Shown here: piece after piece, positions 1-7,436 of the stretch | Layout: each line of letters begins with the position of its first letter | How positions within the stretch are numbered: position 1 is the stretch's first letter | NCBI GenBank assembly: GCA_035640155.1 | Contig: DASQWR010000179.1 | Location: 1-39,814 of the forward strand | Direction of reading: 5' to 3' | Source of the DNA: JALYQB01 sp035640155 | GTDB taxonomy: Bacteria > Actinomycetota > Actinomycetes > Mycobacteriales > Pseudonocardiaceae | Length of the DNA: 39,814 bases | Notes under the pieces: generated by a model | Seen by the model: the letters and a program-made list of their open reading frames with translations, nothing else | The model's database searches: none | What the model was told of the DNA's origin: nothing | Made by a program: the position numbers and the translations under genes

Positions 1-383
1 GCCCGGGTGACGTCGAGGTTGATGACGCCGGGCTCCACGACCGCCCGCTCGTTGGCGGGGTCGATCTCCAGGATCCGCCGCATCCGGGAGGTCACGATCA
101 GCACGCCCTCGGCGTGGGGCAGCGCGCCCCCGGACAGCCCGGTGCCCGACCCGCGCGCCACGAACGGCACGCCGGCCGCGGCGCACGCCCGCACCACCGC
201 GGCGACCTGCTCCGCGGTCTCCGGGAGCACGACGATCGCGGGCACCACCCGGTGGTGGGCCAGGCCGTCGCACTCGTAGGTGCGCAGTCGCTGCCGGTCA
301 GTGATCACCGAGTCGGCACCCAACAGGGCGGAGCACTCCGCAGCGAGCACAGCCAGGTCAGCGCCCTCACGAGTCACGGTCAT
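1..383 (-). CDS. FAD-linked oxidase (GlcD/lactate dehydrogenase type), N-terminal part only
   Basis: This is the first 127 codons of a minus-strand gene that runs off the left window edge. The ATG at 383-381 follows a GGGAGCTG ribosome-binding site by a few bases and opens MTVTREGADL. The segment carries the start of a PCMH-type FAD-binding domain: a VVLPETAEQVAAVVRAC stretch, then FVARGSGTGLSGGALP, the flavin-contacting glycine-rich loop, then a VVEPGVINLDV stretch. These are typical of the glycolate oxidase GlcD, D-lactate dehydrogenase and related flavoproteins that oxidise 2-hydroxyacids. The substrate cannot be told without the C-terminal half. It is divergent from the glycerophosphodiesterase gene, with only 42 bp between their starts. 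Confidence 0.85.
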   Translation of the reverse strand, partial: MTVTREGADLAVLAAECSALLGADSVITDRQRLRTYECDGLAHHRVVPAIVVLPETAEQVAAVVRACAAAGVPFVARGSGTGLSGGALPHAEGVLIVTSRMRRILEIDPANERAVVEPGVINLDVTR

Positions 384-425
384 CGTCAGCTCCCGTGTCG
401 GTGGACTGCGGGCCACACTGGCCCC

Positions 426-1217
426 GTGCCCACGCACCCCTTCCTAGCAGGACCGTACCCCCGCGCGTACGCCCACCGCGGCTGGCACGTCGGCGAGCTC
501 GCCAGCATGGAGAACTCGCTGTCGGCCCTGCGCCGTGCGGTCATCGAGGGATACCGCTACCTGGAGACCGACGTGCATGCCACCCGGGACGGCGTGCCGG
601 TGGTGCTGCACGACCCGGCACTCGACCGCACCACCGACAGCTGCGGAGTTGTCGCCGAGCTCGGATGGCACCAGGTGCGGCGTGCCCGCATCGGTGGCTG
701 CGAGCCGGTGTGCCGGCTGGCGGACCTGCTCGAGGAGCTGCCCACCGCACTGCTCAACATCGACGTGAAGGCCGAGAGCGCGGTCCGGCCGGTGCTGGAG
801 TTGTTGCGCTGCACCGGAGCGTGGAACCGGGTCTGTCTCGCCTCGTTCTCCGAGCGCCGGCTGCACCGGCTGCGGCGGGCGGCAGGGCCGCGGCTGCTCA
901 CGTCGATGGGCATCGCATCGGTCGTCGCGCTGCGGGTGCGCTCGCTGCTGCCGTTGCTGCCGCTGCACCTGCTGCTGCCGCTGGGTGCCCACCTCGCGCA
1001 GGTCCCCCTCCGCCGGGGTCCGGTGCCCGTGGTGGACCCGGCGCTGCTGCGTCATGCCCGCCGGCACGGCATCGAGGTGCACGTCTGGACGGTGGACGAT
1101 CCCGGGGTGATGGGTGTGCTACTCGACGCCGGCGTCGACGGTCTGGTCACCGACCGGCCGGACCGGCTGCGCGAGGTGCTGGCCCTGCGTGGCAGCTGGC
1201 CGGACACCGGGCAGTAG
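426..1217 (+). CDS. glycerophosphodiester phosphodiesterase family protein
   Basis: The predicted 263-residue protein hydrolyses glycerophosphodiesters to glycerol-3-phosphate and an alcohol, by family. Near the N-terminus is AHRGW, followed by the PENSL-like MENSLSALRRA, then the metal/catalytic block ETDVHATRDGVPVVLHD. The C-terminal VHVWTVDDP and DGLVTDRPD motifs close the TIM barrel. I chose GTG at 426 because the family begins just before the HRG motif; the frame is open upstream to 114 but that part reads as antisense of the oxidase gene. CACACT, a poor -10 match, ends 6 bases before this GTG, so the message might be leaderless. No signal peptide is visible, so it is probably cytoplasmic. 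Confidence 0.88.
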   Translation: MPTHPFLAGPYPRAYAHRGWHVGELASMENSLSALRRAVIEGYRYLETDVHATRDGVPVVLHDPALDRTTDSCGVVAELGWHQVRRARIGGCEPVCRLADLLEELPTALLNIDVKAESAVRPVLELLRCTGAWNRVCLASFSERRLHRLRRAAGPRLLTSMGIASVVALRVRSLLPLLPLHLLLPLGAHLAQVPLRRGPVPVVDPALLRHARRHGIEVHVWTVDDPGVMGVLLDAGVDGLVTDRPDRLREVLALRGSWPDTGQ

Positions 1218-1242
1218 AGCCGTGGCCCAGCAGAGAGGCCAG

Positions 1243-1248
1243 TAGAGT
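1243..1248 (+). promoter_or_regulatory. -10 hexamer TAGAGT of a probable leaderless promoter (UMF1 transporter)
   Basis: TAGAGT fits the actinobacterial TANNNT -10 consensus and ends 6 bases before the ATG at 1255, where transcription would be expected to begin. There is no purine-rich ribosome-binding site before the ATG. I see no clear -35. Confidence 0.5.
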
Positions 1249-1254
1249 CGCGGC

Positions 1255-2658
1255 ATGCGGGCCGACCCCGAGCAGGCCGACCGCGAGCAGGCCCGGCGCG
1301 TCGAGCAGCGCGGATGGTTCTGGTACGACTGGGCCAACTCGATCTTCCAGACCTCGATCATCACGGTCTTCCTGTCGCTCTACCTCACCGAGATCGCGGT
1401 GAACGCCGCGCGCACGGACCTGGGGCGCAACGGCCCGACCCCGTGCCCGGGCGGCGACTCCCTGCTGCGCTGCGACGTCTCGCTGCTCGGTCTGACGTTT
1501 CCCGCCGGCTCGGCGTGGGGCTACCTGATCTCGCTCGCGACCGTGGTGCAGGTGCTGGTGCTGCCGATCACCGGAGCCATCGCCGACCGCACCCAGAGCA
1601 AGCGGACGATGCTCGCGGTGTTCGCGTTCTCCGGGGCGGCGGTGACCGCACTGCTCGCCCTCGTCGCCGGCACCAACTGGGAGCTCGCGGTGCCGCTGTT
1701 CATCGTGGCGAACATCTGCTACGGCGCGTCGATCGTCGTCTACTACGCCTACCTGCCCGAGATCGCCTCACCCGACGAGCGCGACGCCGTCTCCTCCCGC
1801 GGCTGGGCCTTCGGCTACCTCGGCGGTGGCCTGGGACTCGCCGTCCAGCTCGGCATCTTCCTCGGCAACGAGGCGGTGGGCCTGTCCAGCTCGGACGCGG
1901 TGCGGGTGTGCTTCGTCTTCGCCGGGGTGTGGTGGGCGGGGTTCACCCTGATCCCGCTGCGCCGGTTGCGGCGCCACCAGCCACCCCAGGGCGACGAGCA
2001 GGGCGCTGCGGTGCTCACCGCCGGGTTCCGCCAGCTCCGGGTGACGTTGCGCGAGGCGCGGGCGGTACCGCTCACGCTGGCCTACCTCGGGGGCTATCTC
2101 GTCTTCGCCGACGGCATCAACACGGTGGTCCAGGTCTCCGCACAGTACGGCGACCAGGAGCTGCGGCTTCCCCAGGAGACGCTGATCGTCACCATCCTTA
2201 TCGTGCAGTTCGTGGCGTTCGGCGGCGCCCTGCTGCACGGCGCGGTCGCCCGCCTGGTGGGTGCGAAACAGACGATCCTGGGCAGCCTGCTGGTGTGGGT
2301 CGCGGTGCTCGGTGCCGCCTACTTCGTGCAGGCCGGCCAGCAGCTGCAGTTCTACGCCCTCGCCGTCGGGATCGGGCTGGTGCTGGGCGGCACCAACGCG
2401 CTGTCGCGTTCACTGTTCAGCCAGATGGTGCCTCCGGGCCGGGAGGGCGCGTACTTCTCGCTCTACGAGATCGGCGAGCGCTCCACGTCCTGGCTCGGTC
2501 CGCTGCTCTTCGCCGGCATCGGTCAGGTGACCGGGTCGTTCCGGCTCGCGATCCTGTCCCTGGTGGCGTTCTTCCTGGTCGGCTTCGTGATCGTGGCGCT
2601 GGTGCCGGTGCGGCGCGCGATCCGGGCTGCCGGGAACCCGGAACCGGTGATCGTGTAA
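1255..2658 (+). CDS. MFS transporter, UMF1 (Atg22-like) family
   Basis: A 467-residue inner-membrane protein with about twelve hydrophobic segments. The N-terminal WFWYDWANSIFQTSI stretch matches the YDWANSAF signature of the UMF1 family, bacterial relatives of the yeast vacuolar effluxer Atg22. The loop with ADRTQSKR resembles the MFS motif between helices 2 and 3. A second half with GGTNALSRSLFSQMVP and a YFSLYEIGERSTSWLGP stretch is also characteristic. The substrate of bacterial members is unknown; amino acid efflux is only an analogy with Atg22. The ATG is probably the first base of the mRNA. A 37-bp gap separates it from the phosphodiesterase gene. Confidence 0.9.
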   Translation: MRADPEQADREQARRVEQRGWFWYDWANSIFQTSIITVFLSLYLTEIAVNAARTDLGRNGPTPCPGGDSLLRCDVSLLGLTFPAGSAWGYLISLATVVQVLVLPITGAIADRTQSKRTMLAVFAFSGAAVTALLALVAGTNWELAVPLFIVANICYGASIVVYYAYLPEIASPDERDAVSSRGWAFGYLGGGLGLAVQLGIFLGNEAVGLSSSDAVRVCFVFAGVWWAGFTLIPLRRLRRHQPPQGDEQGAAVLTAGFRQLRVTLREARAVPLTLAYLGGYLVFADGINTVVQVSAQYGDQELRLPQETLIVTILIVQFVAFGGALLHGAVARLVGAKQTILGSLLVWVAVLGAAYFVQAGQQLQFYALAVGIGLVLGGTNALSRSLFSQMVPPGREGAYFSLYEIGERSTSWLGPLLFAGIGQVTGSFRLAILSLVAFFLVGFVIVALVPVRRAIRAAGNPEPVIV

Positions 2659-2737
2659 CGGACGGCGGCTAGTACCCTGTCATTGACGGGCGAACCACAG
2701 GCATGAACGCCGCCGCTGGGCCCACCGGGCGGCGCCG

Positions 2738-2763
2738 GGAACGACGAGGTGTCTTGCTGCGTT
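2738..2763 (+). promoter_or_regulatory. SigR/SigH-type promoter of rbpA (GGAAC-N18-GTT)
   Basis: GGAAC at 2738-2742 and GTT at 2761-2763 are separated by exactly 18 bases, matching the GGAAT-N18-GTT consensus of Streptomyces SigR and mycobacterial SigH. Transcription would begin near 2770 and give a leader of about 55 bases before rbpA. In Streptomyces coelicolor rbpA is a known SigR target, so position, spacing and identity of the gene agree. Confidence 0.75.
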
Positions 2764-2826
2764 GCAGCTGTTGAGCCCGACCTCGGGGAGTGCCAGCAAT
2801 CCCCACCCCGGAGAAAGGACACCGCC

Positions 2827-3171
2827 ATGGCCGACCGCGTCCTCCGTGGCAGCCGGCTCGGAACGGTCAGTTACGAGACGGACCGCGACCACGACCTCGC
2901 CCCTCGACGGTCGGTACAGTACGCCTGCCCCAAGGGTCACGACTTCGACGTGCCGTTCGCGGACGACGCCGAGCCGCCCGCCACCTGGGAGTGCCGCCTG
3001 CACGGCAGCGACTCGGAGCTGCTCGACGGCACGGAACCCGAGCAGAAGAAGGTCAAGCCGCCGCGCACCCACTGGGACATGCTGCTCGAGCGCCGCAGCA
3101 TCCCCGACCTGGAGGAGTTGCTCGACGAACGGCTCACCGAGCTCCGCGGTCGGCGCTCACGTTCGGCCTGA
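2827..3171 (+). CDS. rbpA: RNA polymerase-binding protein RbpA
   Basis: A 114-residue protein (M. tuberculosis RbpA is 111). RbpA binds group I/II sigma factors and core RNA polymerase and stabilises the open promoter complex. The N-terminal tail MADRVLRGSRLGTVSYETD is followed by the core domain with YACPKGHDF and WECRLHG. The basic linker KKVKPPRTHWD and the C-terminal sigma-interaction helix LERRSIPDLEELLDERL complete the family layout. The ATG follows GGAGAAAGG with good spacing. Its last 38 bases overlap the convergent ppm1 gene. The SigR-type promoter upstream suggests induction by thiol-oxidative stress. Confidence 0.97.
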   Translation: MADRVLRGSRLGTVSYETDRDHDLAPRRSVQYACPKGHDFDVPFADDAEPPATWECRLHGSDSELLDGTEPEQKKVKPPRTHWDMLLERRSIPDLEELLDERLTELRGRRSRSA

Positions 3172-3916
3172 GCCGCCCGGCCAGTTGGCTCAGCCGGTGC
3201 CGCAGGCCCCATCGGGTCACCCGCCACAGTGCCTCCCGCACGATCCGGCCGCTCATCTTCGAGCTGCCCTGTTCCCGCTCGGTGAACGTGATCGGGGCCT
3301 CGACCACGCGGAAACCGGCTCGCACCGCGCGCCAGGCGATGTCCACCTGGAAGCAGTAGCCCTGGGAGGCGACCTCACCGAGCGGGAGCACCGCCAGCAC
3401 GTGCCGGCGGTAGGCGCGGAAGCCACTCGTCATATCGGAGATCGCCACGCCCAGGGCGACCTGCGAGTACAGGTTTCCCCCCCGGGAGAGCCACCTCCGG
3501 TGTCGCGGCCAGTTCACCACCCGGCCACCAGCGACGTAGCGGGATCCCATGGTCACGTCCGCGCCTTTCCTGACCAGCGTGGTGAGCAGGCGCGGCAGCT
3601 CCTCGGGGGCATGCGAGCCGTCAGCATCCATCTCCACGATCACGTCGTACCCGCGATCGAGCGCCCAGCGGAACCCCGCGGTGTAGGCGGTGCCCAACCC
3701 CCCCTTGGTGCTGCGGTGCAGCACGCAGATGCGCTCGTCGGTGGCGGCCAGCTCGTCGGCCAGCTGCCCGGTGCCATCCGGGCTGGCATCATCGACCACG
3801 AGGACGTGCGCCGTGGGCACCGTGTCGTGCAGCCGGCGTAGCACCGGGGCGAGGTTGTCCCGCTCGTCATAGGTCGGGACCACCACCAGCGTGGCACCGA
3901 TCCCGTGCTCCGTCAT
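3134..3916 (-). CDS. ppm1: polyprenol monophosphomannose synthase (GT2 family)
   Basis: A 260-residue GT2 glycosyltransferase that transfers mannose from GDP-mannose to polyprenyl phosphate, supplying the donor for lipoglycan and protein O-mannosylation. LVVVPTYDERDNL opens the Rossmann-like fold, VLVVDDASPDGTG follows, and the metal-binding DAD occurs in VEMDADGSHAPEEL. A WPRHRRWLSRGGN stretch and a TSGFRAYRR stretch are typical of dolichol-phosphate-mannose synthases. There is no membrane domain here; the apolipoprotein acyltransferase that is fused to it in M. tuberculosis Ppm1 is a separate gene just upstream. ATG 3916 is the conservative start, but an in-frame GTG at 3937 overlaps the lnt stop by 4 bases and may be used. 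The 3' end runs 38 bases into rbpA. Confidence 0.93.
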   Translation of the reverse strand: MTEHGIGATLVVVPTYDERDNLAPVLRRLHDTVPTAHVLVVDDASPDGTGQLADELAATDERICVLHRSTKGGLGTAYTAGFRWALDRGYDVIVEMDADGSHAPEELPRLLTTLVRKGADVTMGSRYVAGGRVVNWPRHRRWLSRGGNLYSQVALGVAISDMTSGFRAYRRHVLAVLPLGEVASQGYCFQVDIAWRAVRAGFRVVEAPITFTEREQGSSKMSGRIVREALWRVTRWGLRHRLSQLAGRLRPNVSADRGAR

Positions 3917-3951
3917 GGGCCGTCCCACCGGCGTCACGGACCGTCCCACCG
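3911..3951. repeat. 20-bp near-perfect tandem duplication at the lnt/ppm1 junction
   Basis: The 20 bases at 3911-3930 recur at 3932-3951 with two mismatches and a period of 21 bases (seven codons). On the minus strand one copy carries the lnt stop codon with an overlapping GTG, and the other carries the ppm1 ATG, all in one frame. Confidence 0.9.
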
Positions 3952-5571
3952 TCGGACACCACTGTCCGCACGGGCGGTTCGGGCATCGTCCCGCCCGCGG
4001 GTGACCGCCGCGGCGAACACCGCGGTGACGCCCAGCGTCACCAGCACCCACTCCGGGCCGGCACCGAGCCGGGTGGCCTGGGTGGTCGTGGTGCGCAGCG
4101 GAACCTCCGCCACCAGCACGGCTGGGACGAACAGACCGGTGTGCTGCTCGACGGTGCCGTCCGGCGCGATCACCGCGCTGGACCCGCTGGTCGCCGCGAT
4201 CACGACGGTCCGGCCGTGCTCGACCGCTCGCACCCGCGACATCGCCTGCTGCTGGTAGGTCATGTCGGTGTAACCGAAGGTGGCGTTGTTGGTGGGCACC
4301 GCGACGAACTGGGCTCCGGACTGCACGCTCTGGCGCACCAGGTCGTCGAACACCACCTCGTAGCAGGTGGCGATGGCGACGGGGACGCCACCGAGGTCCA
4401 CCACCCCGTCGCCTGCGCCGGGCACGAAGTTGCTCGCCCGGTCGACCAGCGGGCTGAAGCGGCGGAAGAAGTCGCGGTAGGGCACGTACTCGCCGAAGGG
4501 CTGCACCCGCCGCTTGTCGTGCTGCTCCCCCGGCCCCGTCGCAGGGTCCCATACGATCATCGTGTTGGTTGACCGGTCGCCGCCGCTGCGCAGTACCGCC
4601 CCGACCAGGATCGGTACCCCGATCGCCCGGGTGGCCCGGTCGATGGCCTGCGCCGCGTCGGCATTGCGCAGCGGGTCGATGTCCGAGGAGTTCTCCGGCC
4701 AGATCACCAGCTGCGGGCGTGGGACGCGGCCTGCGGCGACATCAGCGGCCAGCTCCTCGGTGCGGGCGACGTGGTTGTCCAGCACCGCGCGGCGCTGGGC
4801 GTTGAAGTCCAGGCCGGCGCGCGGCACGTTGCCCTGCACCAGCGCGACGGTGACCTCTCCCGCCTGGGCGGCGGTATCGACCAGGGGTGCGGCGGCGAAG
4901 CCGGCCAGGACGGGCACCACCGCGAGCAGCGCCGGCATGGTGAGCCGACGACGCCGGTCCGCCCCGGTGGGCGCGGGACGACCCAGCTCACCGACTGCGC
5001 GGCGGCCCAACTCGCCGACCGACAGCCCGGTCAGCACGACCGCAGCGCCGAGCAGCGGGGTGCCGCCCAACGCCGCGATCGGGAGGAAGAGCCCCTCCGG
5101 TTGGCTGAACGCCACCCGCCCCCACGGGAACCCGCCGAAGGGGACACGGGCGATCAGCGCCTCCGCCGCCACCCAGACCCCGGTGGCCCACAGCGGCGCC
5201 GCCCGCAGCCGGGACACCAGGGCGATGCCCGCGCCGGCGAGCGCGGTGACGAGCGACTCCAGGGTGGCCAGCGCCAGCCACGGGAGGGATCCGACGAACT
5301 CCCCCGTCCAGCTCAACAGCGGGAGGTAGAAACCGAGCCCGAAGAGCAGGCCGTAGCCGAACCCGGCCCGCGCTCGGTGCCCGTGCAGCATCGGCCCGAG
5401 CAGCGCGAACGCGACCGGCGCCAGCCACCACAACTCCCGCGGCGAGAAGCTCGCGAACAGCACCACCCCGGCGGCGCCGGCGAGCAGGCAGCGCGCGAAG
5501 GCGCCGAGCCCGGGGCGGCCGGAACCTGGCCGCTCCGGCTCAGCACTCCGGATCACGGTCGGCGCTGCCAC
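3934..5571 (-). CDS. lnt: apolipoprotein N-acyltransferase
   Basis: A 545-residue membrane enzyme that adds the third acyl chain to the N-terminal cysteine of lipoproteins. Residues 20-235 hold six to eight hydrophobic segments. From about residue 240 a nitrilase-fold domain faces the outside of the membrane. The expected catalytic triad is present: Glu293 in VIWPENSSD, Lys353 in HDKRRVQPFGEYVP and Cys403 in ATCYEVVFD. The GTG at 5571 is the best start, because TACGCT ends 7 bases before it and no ribosome-binding site is seen, suggesting a leaderless mRNA. The ppm1 start lies immediately downstream, so the two form an operon; both act on membrane lipid-linked steps of envelope assembly. Confidence 0.93.
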   Translation of the reverse strand: MAAPTVIRSAEPERPGSGRPGLGAFARCLLAGAAGVVLFASFSPRELWWLAPVAFALLGPMLHGHRARAGFGYGLLFGLGFYLPLLSWTGEFVGSLPWLALATLESLVTALAGAGIALVSRLRAAPLWATGVWVAAEALIARVPFGGFPWGRVAFSQPEGLFLPIAALGGTPLLGAAVVLTGLSVGELGRRAVGELGRPAPTGADRRRRLTMPALLAVVPVLAGFAAAPLVDTAAQAGEVTVALVQGNVPRAGLDFNAQRRAVLDNHVARTEELAADVAAGRVPRPQLVIWPENSSDIDPLRNADAAQAIDRATRAIGVPILVGAVLRSGGDRSTNTMIVWDPATGPGEQHDKRRVQPFGEYVPYRDFFRRFSPLVDRASNFVPGAGDGVVDLGGVPVAIATCYEVVFDDLVRQSVQSGAQFVAVPTNNATFGYTDMTYQQQAMSRVRAVEHGRTVVIAATSGSSAVIAPDGTVEQHTGLFVPAVLVAEVPLRTTTTQATRLGAGPEWVLVTLGVTAVFAAAVTRGRDDARTARADSGVRRWDGP

Positions 5572-5578
5572 GTAGCTC

Positions 5579-5584
5579 AGCGTA
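5579..5584 (-). promoter_or_regulatory. -10 hexamer TACGCT of a probable leaderless promoter (lnt)
   Basis: TACGCT on the minus strand fits TANNNT and ends 7 bases before the lnt GTG at 5571. No ribosome-binding site is visible. Confidence 0.45.
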
Positions 5585-5647
5585 GGAGATGGGCTCAGGT
5601 GGGACGCAGGTCAATCGCGGTGATCGAGAATCCCGTGGTGAGCGTCC

Positions 5648-5653
5648 TAGGTT
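5648..5653 (+). promoter_or_regulatory. candidate -10 (TAGGTT) for the 41-codon peptide gene
   Basis: TAGGTT fits TANNNT; a TCGAGA stretch at 5624-5629 lies 18 bases upstream and is a partial -35 match. Transcription from here would give a leader of about 46 bases ending in the strong ribosome-binding site at 5691-5699. Confidence 0.35.
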
Positions 5654-5705
5654 TCCTCTTCACTCGATGGTGGTACCCCACTGGAGATCCTGAGGAGGAA
5701 TCGAG

Positions 5706-5831
5706 ATGACTGAACCCGTCCGCCGCGGCCGTGGTGCCGCAGGCAGCATCATCGGAACGATCAAGAGCGTGCTCACCCTGCCGTTCCGAGTGCTCGGGCA
5801 GCTCTTCGGAGGCCGCCGCCCCCGCCCATAG
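5706..5831 (+). CDS. small basic amphipathic protein, 41 residues
   Basis: The ATG at 5706 follows GAGGAGGAATCGAG, one of the best ribosome-binding sites in the window. The product has a charged start (MTEPVRRGRG), a glycine/isoleucine stretch (AAGSIIGTIKSV), a hydrophobic LTLPFRVLGQLFG segment and an arginine-rich end (GRRPRP). Its central part would form an amphipathic helix lying on a membrane; it is too short and too polar for a confident transmembrane helix. It stands alone on the plus strand between the minus-strand genes lnt and the site-2 protease and converges on the latter. I do not recognise a named family. The strong Shine-Dalgarno and tidy start/stop support a real gene. Confidence 0.65.
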   Translation: MTEPVRRGRGAAGSIIGTIKSVLTLPFRVLGQLFGGRRPRP

Positions 5832-5863
5832 AGGCGTAACTGTTCTTCCCGACCGGCGAGGCG

Positions 5864-6613
5864 TCAGCGCCAGAAGAGGAACTCGCTCAGCCCCGCGCCC
5901 GCAGCGTCAAGGTCGCCGCCGATCGCGCCGAACACCGCGCCGGTGATGTCGAACAGCACGCCGGCAACCGCCGGCACGCTGATGATGACCACAAACAATG
6001 CCAGCGGGGCGAACGGTCGCACGGTGGCGGCGAACCGGCGTGACGGTGGCGACAGGTAGGGCTCCAGCGCACCGAAGCCGTCCAGCCCGGGTACCGGCAG
6101 GATGTTGATGACGAACGCGAGCACTTGCACGAGCGCCAGGTAGGAGAGCCCGATTGCGAGCCCGGTGGGCAACGTAGTGGTTGCGACTGCGGCTACCAGC
6201 GCGACACCAAGCGCCAGGTTGGTCAGCGGACCGGCCAGCGAGACTGCGGACTCCACACCACGGGAGCGCAACGCGCCCCGGTCGATCCACACCGCACCAC
6301 CCGGCAACGGGATACCGCCCGCCGCGAGCAGCAACAGCGGCAGCAACAGCGAGAACACCGGGTCGGTGTAGCGGCGGATATCCAGGGTCAGGTATCCCTT
6401 AGCGCGGACCGAGCGGTCGCCACCCCGGTAGGCCAGCAACGCGTGGCCGAACTCGTGCAGGCACAGTGATGCGGCCCAACCGCCGAGCACCAGGAGCACG
6501 ACACCGCCGGTGCGGGCGGGGCCCGCGTCTGCAGTGGCCAGGACCCCACCCCCGACCGTGGCCGCGAGCAGCAGCAGGAACAGTGGGCTGGGCGCCAGGC
6601 CGGTACGTCTCAC
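5864..6613 (-). CDS. site-2 protease family (M50) intramembrane metalloprotease
   Basis: A 249-residue polytopic membrane protein with the zinc-protease signature HEFGH at residues 53-57 in the second hydrophobic segment, and the third-ligand motif NILPVPGLDGFG (Asn170, Asp178) in a later one. This is the arrangement of site-2-protease-like M50 peptidases, which cut substrates inside the membrane. There is no PDZ or CBS domain. GTG at 6613 is chosen; GTG at 6631 is an in-frame alternative, and neither has a strong ribosome-binding site. It follows fxsA by 41 bases on the same strand and is probably co-transcribed. The substrate is unknown; I see no neighbouring anti-sigma factor. Confidence 0.85.
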   Translation of the reverse strand: MRRTGLAPSPLFLLLLAATVGGGVLATADAGPARTGGVVLLVLGGWAASLCLHEFGHALLAYRGGDRSVRAKGYLTLDIRRYTDPVFSLLLPLLLLAAGGIPLPGGAVWIDRGALRSRGVESAVSLAGPLTNLALGVALVAAVATTTLPTGLAIGLSYLALVQVLAFVINILPVPGLDGFGALEPYLSPPSRRFAATVRPFAPLALFVVIISVPAVAGVLFDITGAVFGAIGGDLDAAGAGLSEFLFWR

Positions 6614-6654
6614 GACACCAATCTCGCCCACCCAGGTGTGGGTTGTCGGTAGAG

Positions 6655-7101
6655 TCAGCCCAGCTCGCCACTCGCGGGCCGGCCGCGGGTGTGGTGGTCG
6701 TCGACGACATCCCCCTCGACGACGGCGCCCGGGCGGTGCTGCACTGGTGCCCGGCGAGAGGCGGAGCGGAGCATCCGGCCCCGTACCAGCGATCGGGTCG
6801 GCGGCAGCAACAGCAGCAGCGCGAGCACGTCGGAGACGAAGCCGGGCAGCACGATGAGCACCCCGGCGGCCGCGATAAGCACCCCGTCGATCAGCTCGCG
6901 ATGCGGAGGGCGGCGGGTGCGCACCGCATCGCGGAACGCGTTGAGTGTTCGGGTGCCCTCCCTGCGCAGCAACCATGCCCCGACGATCGAGGCGAGGATC
7001 AGCAGCCCGATGGTCGGTAGCACCCCGATCGCGTCGCCGACCGCAACGAGCACCGCGACCTCCATGACGGCGGCAACGAACAGGGCCAGCAAGACGGGCA
7101 T
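6655..7101 (-). CDS. fxsA: FxsA family membrane protein
   Basis: A 148-residue protein with three to four hydrophobic segments and the FxsA layout: MPVLLALFVAAVMEVAVLV, a second segment with GVLPTIGLLILASIVGAWLL, the arginine-rich loop LLRREGTRTL, and a third segment around LIDGVLIAAAGVLIVLPGF. In Escherichia coli FxsA overproduction relieves exclusion of phage T7 by F plasmids; its cellular role is unclear. The C-terminal 40 residues are polar. ATG 7101 is preferred over ATG 7119 because GAGGAG precedes 7101 at good spacing. The site-2 protease gene lies just downstream. Confidence 0.88.
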   Translation of the reverse strand: MPVLLALFVAAVMEVAVLVAVGDAIGVLPTIGLLILASIVGAWLLRREGTRTLNAFRDAVRTRRPPHRELIDGVLIAAAGVLIVLPGFVSDVLALLLLLPPTRSLVRGRMLRSASRRAPVQHRPGAVVEGDVVDDHHTRGRPASGELG

Positions 7102-7436
7102 CCGGGCACTCCTCGGCATCGACAGCGGCAGCGGGGCGCGGGCGCGCCCTACACCGGATCCAACGCACAACCGGTCCTCGTTGCTCCCGCGCCACCGCGT
7201 CCGCTGAACCTGCCCGGATGGCCGCGAACCGCGAGTGGTCGGCACCGTGCGGTTGCCCCCGATCACTCGTGGGCCGGCCGGGCAGGATCGTCGGCTTTCC
7301 GGCGACCACCATCCACGGATACCCTGGGAGTTCCAGGAAGGCGAACTGCTCGCAGGAGGGCAGGTGGCACCGCGATCCCGAGTGCTGCCGGTGGTCGGCG
7401 AGTGGCCGGGAACCCTACTTCAGGAGTCGAGGTGTC
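7102..7436. other. 335-bp divergent intergenic region without a recognisable gene
   Basis: This separates divergent fxsA and the nuclease-like gene. The plus-strand frame is open into the downstream gene but the translated sequence looks non-coding. A TACCCT hexamer at 7320-7325 could be a -10 for the downstream gene with a leader of about 105 bases; I see no convincing -35, hairpin or RNA motif. Confidence 0.5.

Noticed and set aside
114..425. Upstream extension of the phosphodiesterase frame
   Set aside because: The extension lies antisense to the oxidase gene and reads as repetitive Arg/Gly/His. The family starts close to the HRG motif at GTG 426.
2709..2736. GCCGCC...GGCGGC inverted repeat upstream of rbpA as a terminator
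   Set aside because: The 13-base loop and lack of a T-tract make it weak, and such repeats are common in GC-rich DNA.
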